Assembly (NCBI RefSeq): GCF_900499075.1
Contig: NZ_UIHC01000027.1
Span: forward strand, 1-41,885
Source of the DNA: Roseinatronobacter ekhonensis
Lineage (GTDB): Bacteria; Pseudomonadota; Alphaproteobacteria; Rhodobacterales; Rhodobacteraceae
DNA length: 41,885 nt
Direction of reading: 5' to 3'
A model generated the notes under the pieces. The model did not search any database. It was not told the origin of the DNA and was given only the letters and a program-made list of their open reading frames with translations. Position numbers and translations under genes: made by a program. Of this stretch, positions 1 through 8,602 are shown piece after piece. Numbering within the stretch: position 1 is the first letter of the stretch; each line of letters opens with the position of its first letter.

Positions 1-2
1 CT

Positions 3-110
3 GCACGGACATATGACGAATTATGGAAGGCGGTCGGTCATGTTTGTAACCTGTTCACCCCTGACGAATGCTACAACTTCTTCAAGGCCGCTGGATATGA
101 AACTGATTGA
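3..110 (+). CDS. IS630-family transposase, C-terminal fragment (cut by window edge)
   Basis: The first frame that stays open from base 3 ends at a TGA at 108-110 and encodes about 35 residues: ARTYDELWKAVG, then CNLFTPDECYNFF, then KAAGYETD. This matches the C-terminal tail I know from IS630-type (DDE superfamily) transposases, in which an R-T-x-[DE]-x-L-W segment is followed by an F-x-P-[DE]-E-C-x-N-[FY]-F segment. The catalytic DDE region and the N-terminal HTH lie outside the window. Transcription runs rightward into the 55 bases before the end of pbpC, so the right end of the IS should lie between about 111 and 165. I could not define its inverted repeat. The tail differs in sequence from the transposase at the other edge, so the two are not copies of one element. 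Confidence 0.8.
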   Translation, partial: ARTYDELWKAVGHVCNLFTPDECYNFFKAAGYETD

Positions 111-165
111 ACCAGACGCGCTCTAAATACTCATGTCGCAGGGCCTTCAAACCGCGCAACCCTTT

Positions 166-2175
166 CTATTGCAGTTCCACCTCCACACGCGCCGCGCGGC
201 CCATCGCGTCGACCACGGACAGGGTGACGAAACCGGGGCCGATAAGCGGTAGTTGCGCCGCGCGCTCGAAGCTACGAGTCAGTACCGGCGCGCCATTTGC
301 AAACCATGTAAACGGCGCGCGGCCCCAGTCCACGCGGGCCAGCACACGGCCCGCAACAGGGCGCAGCGCAGCCCCGTCGGGCGGAAAGGCGAGTTGTGGT
401 GCATCTGTGTCCATTGCCAGTTGCGGTCCGAAACGGCGCAGGGGCGGGGGCAGGTCGGCATGCGCCACATCCAGTGTGCGCGGCGGCGCGGGCGGTAGCG
501 GCACCGGGCGCGCGCCAAGCTGGGCGAAGACATCGAACAGGACGGGGGCGGCGGCATCCAGCCCGAATGTGCCGGGCAGGGGTGTTCCATCCGCCCGCCC
601 GATCCAGACGCCTGCAACATGCTGCCCGTCAAAGCCCACCGCCCAGGCATCGCGGTGCCCGTAAGAGGTGCCGGTCTTGAACGCCAGCGGCCAGCCCGGC
701 AGATGCGCGGGGCGCGGCGCACGCGCAAGGATCTGGCCCAGATGCCACGCGGCCTCGGGGGCGATGATCTGCGGGCCGGTTTTCACGGGGCCGGGCGCAG
801 TTTGCAAAGTGACCGTCTGCCCGCCCCGCGCAATTCCGGCGTAAAGCTGCACCAGCCCTTCCAGCGACACGCCCACCCCACCCAAGGCCACGGCCAACCC
901 CGGCGGTCCGTTCAAAGCGGTCGTGACGCCCGCACGGCGCAGCGCTGCCATCAGCCGGGCCGGGCCAAGCGTGTTGGTCATCTCGACCACCGGCAGGTTC
1001 AGCGAAAGCTGCAACGCCTCGCGCACCGAGACGGGGCCGCGAAACCGCCCGTCGAAATTCTGCGGAGCATAGCCGCCGAAACTGGCGGGGCGGTCATTGA
1101 CCAGTGTTTCAGGATGCGCCAGCCCGTCCGAGAAGGCCAGCCCGTAGACCAGCGGTTTCAGAGTCGATCCCGGCGAGCGCATGGCCCGTGTCATGTCGTT
1201 GAACCCGGCGCGCATGTCGACGCCGTAAGCGCCACCGATATGGGCACGGACACGGCCTGTCTGCACATCGGCCAGCAAAATGGCCAGCCCCGCGCGCGGG
1301 GTCAGCGCGCGCAGCGTGTCCTGCGCCGTTTGTTCCAGCATGGCTTGCAAGCCCGCGTCTATCGTTGTGCGGTGAAGCCCGGTTGCGGGGTTTTCTGCCA
1401 CCAACCTGTCTGACAGATGTGGGGCCAGCGCGGGAAAGGGGCGACGGGTATCGGGCATATGCTCGGAGCGGGCGGCATCCGCTTCGGCGCGGGTCAGCAC
1501 GCGCGCGGCAACGGCCCGTTGCAACACTCGGTTGCGGGCGGCGCGCGCGGCCTGCGGGTGGCGGTCGGGGCTGCGCCGGGTGGGTGACTGTGGCAGCGCG
1601 ATCAGCAGCGCGGATTGCGCGGGTGTCAGGCGCGCCGGGTCTTTGCCGAACCACGCGCGCGCGCCTGCGCGTAGCCCTTCCAGATTGCCGCCCATGGGTG
1701 CCAAGTGTAAATATAGCGATAGGATCGCGTCCTTGCTCAGATGCCGTTCCAGCGCCAGTGCCAGCCGGATTTGCCGCGCTTTGCCTGTCCATGTGCCGGT
1801 TGGCCCGTCCTCCAGCAGCCGCGCGACCTGCATGGTCAGGGTGGACCCGCCCGACACCCAATGCCCGGCACGCACCGATTGCCACACCGCGCGCAGCAGC
1901 GCGACCGGGTCGACACCCATATGGGTGTAAAAGCGCTGGTCCTCGTAGGCCAGCAACATGGCGCGGTAGGTCGGGTCCACGCGGGCAGGGTCCACCGCCA
2001 GCCGCCAACGCCCGTCTGCCACGGTGTAGGCCCGCAAGAGTGTGCCGTCTTCGGACAACACCTCGGCAGAGGTCGGCGGGTTCAGCGGCGGCAGATCGGT
2101 CGCCACCACCCAGCGTTCCAGCGCCAGCCAGCCTGTCAGCACCAGCGCCGCAACAAGGCCGAGCACCGCTTTCAT
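166..2175 (-). CDS. pbpC: Penicillin-binding protein 1C (glycosyltransferase/transpeptidase)
   Basis: This is a class A bifunctional peptidoglycan synthase of 669 residues, anchored in the inner membrane by one N-terminal helix (about residues 3-22). The glycosyltransferase (GT51) domain carries the catalytic Glu78 in EDQRFYTHMG and a GGSTLTMQ motif near 109-116. The transpeptidase domain has Ser337-x-x-Lys340, SLN at 391-393 and KTG at 500-502. The final roughly 90 residues fit the beta-rich C-terminal domain (BiPBP_C) typical of PbpC. The ATG overlaps the TGA of the upstream alpha-2-macroglobulin gene (ATGA), a widespread pairing; the macroglobulin is thought to trap proteases attacking the envelope while PbpC repairs the wall. 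All catalytic motifs are intact and the length is normal. A fragment of an insertion sequence lies just beyond the 3' end. Confidence 0.95.
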   Translation of the reverse strand: MKAVLGLVAALVLTGWLALERWVVATDLPPLNPPTSAEVLSEDGTLLRAYTVADGRWRLAVDPARVDPTYRAMLLAYEDQRFYTHMGVDPVALLRAVWQSVRAGHWVSGGSTLTMQVARLLEDGPTGTWTGKARQIRLALALERHLSKDAILSLYLHLAPMGGNLEGLRAGARAWFGKDPARLTPAQSALLIALPQSPTRRSPDRHPQAARAARNRVLQRAVAARVLTRAEADAARSEHMPDTRRPFPALAPHLSDRLVAENPATGLHRTTIDAGLQAMLEQTAQDTLRALTPRAGLAILLADVQTGRVRAHIGGAYGVDMRAGFNDMTRAMRSPGSTLKPLVYGLAFSDGLAHPETLVNDRPASFGGYAPQNFDGRFRGPVSVREALQLSLNLPVVEMTNTLGPARLMAALRRAGVTTALNGPPGLAVALGGVGVSLEGLVQLYAGIARGGQTVTLQTAPGPVKTGPQIIAPEAAWHLGQILARAPRPAHLPGWPLAFKTGTSYGHRDAWAVGFDGQHVAGVWIGRADGTPLPGTFGLDAAAPVLFDVFAQLGARPVPLPPAPPRTLDVAHADLPPPLRRFGPQLAMDTDAPQLAFPPDGAALRPVAGRVLARVDWGRAPFTWFANGAPVLTRSFERAAQLPLIGPGFVTLSVVDAMGRAARVEVELQ

Positions 2176-5100
2176 GGTGCGATGGTCACACGGCCCGTGT
2201 CAGTGATCGCGCGCAGGCTGGGGCGATACATGTCCTCGACCTGTACTGCCGGATGGTGAAATTCGCCCGATGACACGGCGCGCACCGCATAGGCCAGCCG
2301 CAAGGGCGCCGTTTCGGTCCAGTCCACGGCGGCCAGAAAGCGGTCGCTGCGGGCTTCGGTCATCTGGGCAAAGCTGTGCAGGTTCAGCCAGTCCAGCGCG
2401 CGGATATCGCCCGCGCGCAACAGGTTGGGATTGTCGATTTCGACGCCAGCAGGCAGCGCGTCATCGACCATCAGCCGACCGCCGGGCGTGCCGCGATCCG
2501 GCTGCACGTCCAGAACCGCGATCAGCCGTTCGCCCACCCGCAGACCGTCAAGCCGCGCGGGTTCGCCATCCGGCGTATAGTAGCTGCGGGAGATGGTGTA
2601 GCCGTTGCCGCTGGCGGGCGGGGCGACATCGGGCACACCAAAGGCGGTCAGCGTGACCGTCGTCGGTGTGTCACCTGTATTGGTTATGGTCCGCGTGCTG
2701 CCATCATAAAGCTGCACCACATTGCCCGCAACCGCACGCCCGTCAACGTCAAGGCCACCGCCTTCCGACCCAAGCGCCACGGCAGCATGCAGCGACCACG
2801 CGGCTTCTTGCGTTGACAATTCATGCACCGCGCCGCGCTGGGCGATTTGCCGCGCCAGAAGCACGCGGTCCACTGCGCCGCTGTCTGCCTCTGACGCCAG
2901 CGCCAACAACCCCGCGCGATCGCGCAAGGCCGTGCCATAGTCGCGGCGGAACCCGTCTGCGTCATCGGCCCGCGCAAGGTCCGCGGCGTGGCGGAACATC
3001 GCATCGGCGCGCGCCTGTTCGCCGTAGGCGGCCAGCGCCCCGCCCAGTTGCGCGGCAGACAGGGCTGTGTCGAATTTTTCGGCCAGCGTATCGGCGTAGT
3101 AGCGCAGATCGCCAATCGCCGCCTCGCCCGCGCGGGCCAGCACATACAGCGCATAGGCAATGGCGGGCGCGTTGTCATATAAATCACCCGCCTGCGCCAC
3201 CTCGTTGCGCAGGTTGTCAAGCGCCATGCGCAGGGCGGTGTCGGGCACATCCGCACCTTGGCCTGCCGCGCGGGTCAGCACATCGGTGACATAGGCGTCG
3301 AGCCACAGGTCATATCCGCCCGCGCCCCAAAGCCCGAAATTGCCGGTGCGCGATTGGCGGGTCAGGATGCGGTCAATGGCCGACTGGATGCGCGCTTGCG
3401 CCTCTGCTTCGGTGACAAGGCCAAGCTCGATCGCCGCACCCGACGCCAGCAGAAGCGGTTGCAGCCCGGATGCCAGTTGTTCGGTGCAGCCATAGGGGTA
3501 GCCCGTCAGCCGCTGCACAAGACCGGGCAGATCAAGGGCTGCACCCGCACCGGCCACCAAAGTGGCGCGCGCACCGTCGCGCAACCCGTCCAGCGCGTTG
3601 GCGTCAAAGCGGAAACTCTCGCCCGGTGCCAATACGAATTGAGAGCTACGCGCGATTTCGGGATCGGTGCGCTGCACCGTCAGCGTCAGATCGCGGGTTA
3701 GCACACGACCATCGGGCGTGGTCAGTTCTACGCTATAGCGGTGATCGCCCAAGATGGTTGGCGCCAGTGCCAGGTCCAGCACGGCGCGTTCGCCCTCACT
3801 CAGCGTCACGGTGTCGGGCACATCGCCCAAACCGTGGCCGGTCACGCGCAGCGCCATCTCGCCCGCAGCGCCTGTGGCGTGGGTCAGTTCCAGCCGCATC
3901 CGGCTGGTGTCGCCCGGTGTCAGAAAACGCGGCAAGCTGGGCTGGACGACGACCGGATCGCGCACCAAGACATCGGTGCTGGCTTGCCCCACGCCGGTGT
4001 TGGACCAGACCACCGCCATCAGCCGCACCGTGCCGTTGAAGGCGGGCAGATCAAAGCCGATGGTCGCTTCGCCGTTTTCAAGCGTGATCGGACCTTCGAA
4101 CAGCGCCAGAAGCGCCTCTGTGGGGGCTGGCCCCGCGCGGTCGATGCCCGATGCATCGCCGCCCGAGCGCACCTGCCCCATGGCCCCCGCCCGCGCATCG
4201 ATCAGCCGTCCGTAAATGTCGCGCAAGGCAACGCCAAGGCGGCGCTGCCCGAAATAATGCGCGCTTGGGTCGGGGCTGTCGAAATCCGTCAGTGTCAGGA
4301 TGCCAAGGTCCACTGCGGCGAGCGTGGCATAGACCGGTCCGTCGCTCTCAGCGTTCAGCGTCACCTCCATGCGGGCGCGCGGGTCTGCGGCATCTGGTGC
4401 ATCTAGCGTGACCGCCAGCGCCTTCGCGGCCGGATCAATCGCGGCGTGGGCAAGCCCCATGCTGCGAGTGGGCATGTCGGTCACGCTACCCGCCCCGCGC
4501 AGAAGCGTGGCGGTGACATAGGCGCCCGTGCCCCAATCATCCGTCACTGGCAGGGTGATCTCGGCCTCTCCCGCAACCTCAACCAGTTGCATGTCGATCA
4601 CGCGGTCCGACAGCACGCTGACCAGCGCCATCCCCTCGCCGGACAGGCGCAAGCGTGCGGTGTCGCCGGGGCGGTAGCTGTCTTGGTCCAGCGCCACGGC
4701 CAGCCGGTCGGGTGTGTCGCGCCCGGCCGTGGCCCCATACCATCCGGCAGCGAAGGTGGTGGACGCGCTGGCATACTCGGTCCCGTCATGGGTGACGCGC
4801 AGCTCATACTGCCCCCAATCCAGCGGCACGGTGATTTGTCCTGTGCTGTCGACCGACCCTTCGGCCACGCGGTTGCGTTCGGTCACGGGTTCCCAGTTCC
4901 AGCGGCCATCGACGCTATACCATTGGTAGCGCGTGTCCACGCGGTCCACCTGCCATGTCAGCGCGCCCTGCATGGCCTGCCCGTCGGGGGAAACAAGCGC
5001 GAGGTCGAACACGGCTTCGGCGCCTTGGGGCAGGGTGTCGTCAAATGCGGGACGAATGCCAATCATGGGGCGGGTTGCGGCCATGGGTGCGCTCAGAGTG

Positions 5101-7559
5101 CGCTCTACAGGGCGGGCGGCCCCGTCCAGCAACGTAGCATTCAGGTCAAGTGTGTAGGGTCGCGCATCAAAACTTGCGTTTTCGAACAAAAGGCGGGTTT
5201 GCAAGCGGCCCTCGGCGTCGGTCACGGCATCACCCAAGGGGAAGCGTTGCGGGTCAACCCGTTGGTCATGGCGGCCAAATCGGTAGCCGGGCCAGCCCTC
5301 GCGCGTTGTTGCGGGGCGCAGTATTGCGCTGCCCGACAACGTCAATCCCTCGGCGGCGGCCCCGAACAGATGGCGCGCATTGATCTGCAACTCTGGCGGG
5401 TTCAGCGGGTCCACCGGCGTCTTTGTCGAAAGCGACAGGTCAAAATCAATGCGCTCTGGCAGGAAATCCTCGACCAGCAGGCGGGTGCTGGCCAGCGCGG
5501 GTGCGTCCGGGTCCAAGAGCATATCCAGCCGCCACGCGCCGCGCGGCACATCCGCGCCAAGCGGCAGGGCAAAGACATGACCGCCCGCAACGCCATCGGC
5601 ACTGAGTGCGCGGGAATATTCCACCCCGTCAGGCCGCATCAGCCGTGCGATCATGGGCAGGCCGGGCAAGGCGCGGGCCTGCGGGTCGCGCGCAAGGGCG
5701 GTGACGCGGATCACCTCTCCGGGCCGGTAGGCGCCGCGGTCCGTGGCGATGAACAGATCCACCGGGCCGGGGGCGGCGCGCCCCTCGACCCCGCGGTCCG
5801 ACAGGTCGAATTCGGGGTCGGCCAGCGACAGCGCGGCCATGTCATCGCCTTGGGTAACGGTCAGAAGCGCGGGCGCGCTAGCGCCGCTGCCTGCCGCCAG
5901 TGCGGCCGGAAACCTTGCCATGCCCTGCGCATCGGTCTGCGCGCTGCCAAGAACGCGGTTGGACTCTGCGACCAGCTGTATCTCTGCCCCGTTCACGGGC
6001 TGGCCGGTGGACAGGGCCTGCACCACCACATGCAGCCCGTCGCGGCCCGACAGGCTGGTCATCCCCAGATCGGATACCATGAACCATTGCGAGGCCGGGG
6101 GCGTGGCATAGGGATCGGTATCCGGCACCGCTGCTTGCAGCAGGTAAGCGCCGGGCGCGAGCGCGCCCGCTTCGGCCAAGGGCAGGCGCGACCGGGTTTC
6201 GCGGTTGAGCGCGCCGTCCAGCGTGGCGGTGCCCTGCCAGATAAGTTCGGCCAGATCATTGGTGACACGCTCGCCTTCCCACGCACTGAGGGCTTGTGCG
6301 AAATTGCCGTCGCGGATGGTGGCGACAAGGTTGCGGTCGGACACGCGATAGAGTGTCAGGTCGAGCGCATCGGAATTGACAGTTTCCACCGGCAGCGCCC
6401 GCGGACCTGTGGCGGGCAGAACATAGCCCCGGCCCAGAAACCGCACCAAGGGCGCGCGGTCGCGGATATAGACCGCCAAAGGCACATCACGCGCCAGCGT
6501 ATCGCCGCCCGCGGCTGGCAAGCCCGCGCGCAGGCGGATTTCATAGCGCGCGCCGTATTCGACGCCGGTAAGACAAAGCTGGCGATCATCGACCTCTGGG
6601 ACAAGCGCACCTGCGTCGCCCGCAAGGAACGGCGCATAATCGCGGCTGGCAACCAGCGGTTCGGAAAACCGTGCGCAGATACGCGGCGTCGCGGTATTGC
6701 TGTCCACATCATGCGAGAGCAGGCGAAAGCCGTATTGCTCGCGCAGGCGGGTCAGCGTGTCGGGGGCGATGCCGGGACGCAGTGCTTCGGCCAAGCGGAT
6801 GGCTGCCAGCGCATCCTCGCCCCGGAAGCGTTTTTCAAGCGCGTCCGCCATGGTGACAAGTGCAGGGGCCGGGTCGGACAGGCGCAACGCCGCATTGGTC
6901 GCGGCAAGGATTGCCTGACGTTGCAAATCCGCGCTGGGCTGGTTGTCGCGCGCAGCTTGCGCCAGCAGGGCGTTGGCATGCGCAATCCACGCCGCCCCCG
7001 AATCTGCCACGGTGGCAGCGGCGCCGGTGAACAGAACCGCACGTCCACCCGTCGCACCGTCCAGCAGCGCCGTTTCGGTCATCCCGTTGGCATAGTATCG
7101 CTCTGCCATGGTTTCGGCCTGTCCGCGCGCAAGGTCGAAATCTCGGGCCGACAGAAAACCAAGCCGGGCGCGCATGTCACGCGCACGGGCTGCGGCGCTG
7201 GCAGGACGCTCTGCAATCCGGCCCGAGAGCGCGCCTTCGAACGGGACCGCTGCGCCGGGTTGCGACTTGGGAAAACACGCGCCGGCGCGCTGGTTGAACG
7301 TAAAGGCCGTGCATTCGGTGTCGCGCAGGCAGGCGGAATGGCACTGGGCAAGATTGGTGTTGAAGATCGGGGTCAGATCGCCGCCGGGCAGGTCGGTATT
7401 GTCGAACATTGTCGCGAAGCGCGGTGGCAGGGGGCTGTCTTGTTGCGCATCTGCCGTCGTGCCGAGGGCAAGCGCCGCGCCAAGGATCAGGCCGCAGAGG
7501 GGGGCTTTGCGCCCCCCGCCATGCGCGGCATGGCCCCCCCCGCAGAGTATTTTTCGCAA
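2172..7559 (-). CDS. Bacterial alpha-2-macroglobulin family protein (YfhM-like), with PAN-type N-terminal domain
   Basis: This is a very large (about 1,795 residues) periplasmic or lipid-independent protease-trap protein. A signal-like stretch (RKAP, then LCGLILGAALALG, then TTADAQ) precedes a cysteine-rich PAN/apple-like domain (QCHSACLRDTECTAF) and then repeated macroglobulin MG domains. The thioester motif is present in PYGCTEQLAS (Cys-x-Glu-Gln), followed by the alpha/alpha thioester domain. The stop overlaps the start of pbpC. The start is uncertain: no ATG exists in frame. The frame stays open to a TTG at 7661, with a GTG at 7619 and a TTG at 7559. I used 7559 because it is the last standard alternative start before the signal-like segment. 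Even so, this 5' part crosses a dispersed repeat, an eight-base G run and two hairpins, so the real start may be lower or involve a frameshift. Function is by family knowledge. Confidence 0.9.
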   Translation of the reverse strand: MRKILCGGGHAAHGGGRKAPLCGLILGAALALGTTADAQQDSPLPPRFATMFDNTDLPGGDLTPIFNTNLAQCHSACLRDTECTAFTFNQRAGACFPKSQPGAAVPFEGALSGRIAERPASAAARARDMRARLGFLSARDFDLARGQAETMAERYYANGMTETALLDGATGGRAVLFTGAAATVADSGAAWIAHANALLAQAARDNQPSADLQRQAILAATNAALRLSDPAPALVTMADALEKRFRGEDALAAIRLAEALRPGIAPDTLTRLREQYGFRLLSHDVDSNTATPRICARFSEPLVASRDYAPFLAGDAGALVPEVDDRQLCLTGVEYGARYEIRLRAGLPAAGGDTLARDVPLAVYIRDRAPLVRFLGRGYVLPATGPRALPVETVNSDALDLTLYRVSDRNLVATIRDGNFAQALSAWEGERVTNDLAELIWQGTATLDGALNRETRSRLPLAEAGALAPGAYLLQAAVPDTDPYATPPASQWFMVSDLGMTSLSGRDGLHVVVQALSTGQPVNGAEIQLVAESNRVLGSAQTDAQGMARFPAALAAGSGASAPALLTVTQGDDMAALSLADPEFDLSDRGVEGRAAPGPVDLFIATDRGAYRPGEVIRVTALARDPQARALPGLPMIARLMRPDGVEYSRALSADGVAGGHVFALPLGADVPRGAWRLDMLLDPDAPALASTRLLVEDFLPERIDFDLSLSTKTPVDPLNPPELQINARHLFGAAAEGLTLSGSAILRPATTREGWPGYRFGRHDQRVDPQRFPLGDAVTDAEGRLQTRLLFENASFDARPYTLDLNATLLDGAARPVERTLSAPMAATRPMIGIRPAFDDTLPQGAEAVFDLALVSPDGQAMQGALTWQVDRVDTRYQWYSVDGRWNWEPVTERNRVAEGSVDSTGQITVPLDWGQYELRVTHDGTEYASASTTFAAGWYGATAGRDTPDRLAVALDQDSYRPGDTARLRLSGEGMALVSVLSDRVIDMQLVEVAGEAEITLPVTDDWGTGAYVTATLLRGAGSVTDMPTRSMGLAHAAIDPAAKALAVTLDAPDAADPRARMEVTLNAESDGPVYATLAAVDLGILTLTDFDSPDPSAHYFGQRRLGVALRDIYGRLIDARAGAMGQVRSGGDASGIDRAGPAPTEALLALFEGPITLENGEATIGFDLPAFNGTVRLMAVVWSNTGVGQASTDVLVRDPVVVQPSLPRFLTPGDTSRMRLELTHATGAAGEMALRVTGHGLGDVPDTVTLSEGERAVLDLALAPTILGDHRYSVELTTPDGRVLTRDLTLTVQRTDPEIARSSQFVLAPGESFRFDANALDGLRDGARATLVAGAGAALDLPGLVQRLTGYPYGCTEQLASGLQPLLLASGAAIELGLVTEAEAQARIQSAIDRILTRQSRTGNFGLWGAGGYDLWLDAYVTDVLTRAAGQGADVPDTALRMALDNLRNEVAQAGDLYDNAPAIAYALYVLARAGEAAIGDLRYYADTLAEKFDTALSAAQLGGALAAYGEQARADAMFRHAADLARADDADGFRRDYGTALRDRAGLLALASEADSGAVDRVLLARQIAQRGAVHELSTQEAAWSLHAAVALGSEGGGLDVDGRAVAGNVVQLYDGSTRTITNTGDTPTTVTLTAFGVPDVAPPASGNGYTISRSYYTPDGEPARLDGLRVGERLIAVLDVQPDRGTPGGRLMVDDALPAGVEIDNPNLLRAGDIRALDWLNLHSFAQMTEARSDRFLAAVDWTETAPLRLAYAVRAVSSGEFHHPAVQVEDMYRPSLRAITDTGRVTIAP
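7499..7541 (-). other. Tandem GC hairpins and 8-base homopolymer at the 5' end of the macroglobulin gene
   Basis: On the plus strand 7499-7517 reads GGGGGGC, TTTGC, GCCCCCC (7-bp perfect stem). Immediately next, 7518-7534 reads GCCATGC, GCG, GCATGGC (7-bp perfect stem). A run of eight C (7534-7541; eight G on the minus strand) follows. Such structure is typical of intergenic repeats rather than a signal peptide, yet the macroglobulin frame runs through it. It could fold in the mRNA leader and affect translation, and the homopolymer could slip. Confidence 0.55.
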
Positions 7560-7565
7560 GATGAA
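7545..7565 (-). repeat. Intergenic repeat element copy 1 (TTCATCTTGC-N-AAAAATACTC)
   Basis: On the minus strand these 21 bases read TTCATCTTGC, then G, then AAAAATACTC. The same 21 bases with one difference (C for G) occur at 33831-33851 on the plus strand. Here the element is followed on its own strand by a G run and two GC hairpins, and lies between kpsM and the macroglobulin gene. I recall similar strings in other Rhodobacteraceae intergenic regions, but the count in this genome is not visible here. Confidence 0.6.
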
Positions 7566-7695
7566 GCAGATGCAGCATGGTCGCCCCCCGATGCAGAGTC
7601 GCTGGGTAAACTCTAACACAGGGTGGCGCGCATGGCAGCAACAGGTTTCAAGGCACGCCAAGGTGTCGACCTTGGGTTCGCATCGCGGCGGGCCG

Positions 7696-8514
7696 TCAGC
7701 GATTGAGCAGGTCGCGGTGATACTGGCGCAGCAGCATCAGTCCGAGGACCAAGGGCACCAGAATGCAGGTGCCCACATAGGGAAGAGAGATATATCCAGG
7801 TGAATAGACGGGATAGAACCCGTCACGCACAATGCCCGTGATATGCATGATCGGGTTATACCACAGGATATCTTGCGCGAAGGGTGGCATGTCTTCGTAT
7901 AAGAACAGCACGCCCGAGATGATAAAAAGCGGTGCGGTCAGGATACCCCAGATTGTGTCCCAGACCGGAAACCTTTGAAACAGGTAGCAGTTCAGGCAGC
8001 CGACCCCCAACCCCAAGCCGCAGATCAGTCCGAATCCCAAGAATATCTGGCCCCAGTCCAGCACGGTCTTGATATCTTCGAACAGAATGATCCCGGTCAG
8101 GATGATGCAGGCGGCGGCCAGCGATACGAGGGTGTTCAGAAAGAACCGCGCGATAACGGCGTCCAGCCATGTGACCCTTGGATAGAACAGCAGCGCGCGC
8201 GAAAACTTCATGGCGCGGCCCACCGTGCTGCCCAGATTGGTGAAGGCCTGCAAGACCAGCATGCCGGTGCCCTTGAACAACAGAAAGCTGGTGCCAAGCG
8301 CGGGCGAGCGAGCCAGCAAGGAAAACGCGAAGGCGATCATCACGATCATGCCCAGCGGCTGCAACACGGCCCAGACATAGCCACCGGGGCTGCGCCCGTA
8401 GCGGGTGCCCATCTCGCGCAGGGTCAGCGCGGCAATGCAGCGCAGCGCGGCTATGAACGGGCTTTCGGCCTCTGGAAGGGGCGCATCGGCGATTTCCGGC
8501 GGCGGGGCGGGCAT
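7696..8514 (-). CDS. kpsM: ABC-2 type polysaccharide export permease (KpsM-like)
   Basis: This is a 272-residue membrane protein with about six hydrophobic segments and a cytoplasmic Pro-rich N-terminus. It fits the permease of capsule/lipopolysaccharide exporters of the KpsM/RfbA ABC-2 group: an N-terminal LREMGTRYGRSPGGYVWA segment before the first helix, FPVWDTIWGI and SGVLFLYEDMP in the middle, and YNPIMH near the last helices. It would form the inner-membrane pore that moves a polysaccharide chain, powered by the KpsT ATPase encoded at 9836-10495. It is transcribed away from kpsE/kpsT, with an 88-base divergent region between, rather than in one operon as is usual. No glycosyltransferase, kpsD-like outer-membrane or kpsC/S-like gene is visible nearby, so the exported polymer cannot be named. 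Confidence 0.85.
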   Translation of the reverse strand: MPAPPPEIADAPLPEAESPFIAALRCIAALTLREMGTRYGRSPGGYVWAVLQPLGMIVMIAFAFSLLARSPALGTSFLLFKGTGMLVLQAFTNLGSTVGRAMKFSRALLFYPRVTWLDAVIARFFLNTLVSLAAACIILTGIILFEDIKTVLDWGQIFLGFGLICGLGLGVGCLNCYLFQRFPVWDTIWGILTAPLFIISGVLFLYEDMPPFAQDILWYNPIMHITGIVRDGFYPVYSPGYISLPYVGTCILVPLVLGLMLLRQYHRDLLNR

Positions 8515-8602
8515 TGACAGCCTCTAAGCTGGTTTTTACCGCTTCGTGTATGTAGGTTTTCCGGATAGGAATCAATCAGGCAACCAAGGCAGATTTCAAA
8601 CC

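Noticed and set aside
4446-7616. Very long open frame on the plus strand opposite the macroglobulin gene
   Set aside because: It is a mirror of a high-G+C coding strand. Its translation has no recognisable domain and is rich in Gly/Arg/His/Ala, whereas the minus-strand frame has thioester and macroglobulin features.
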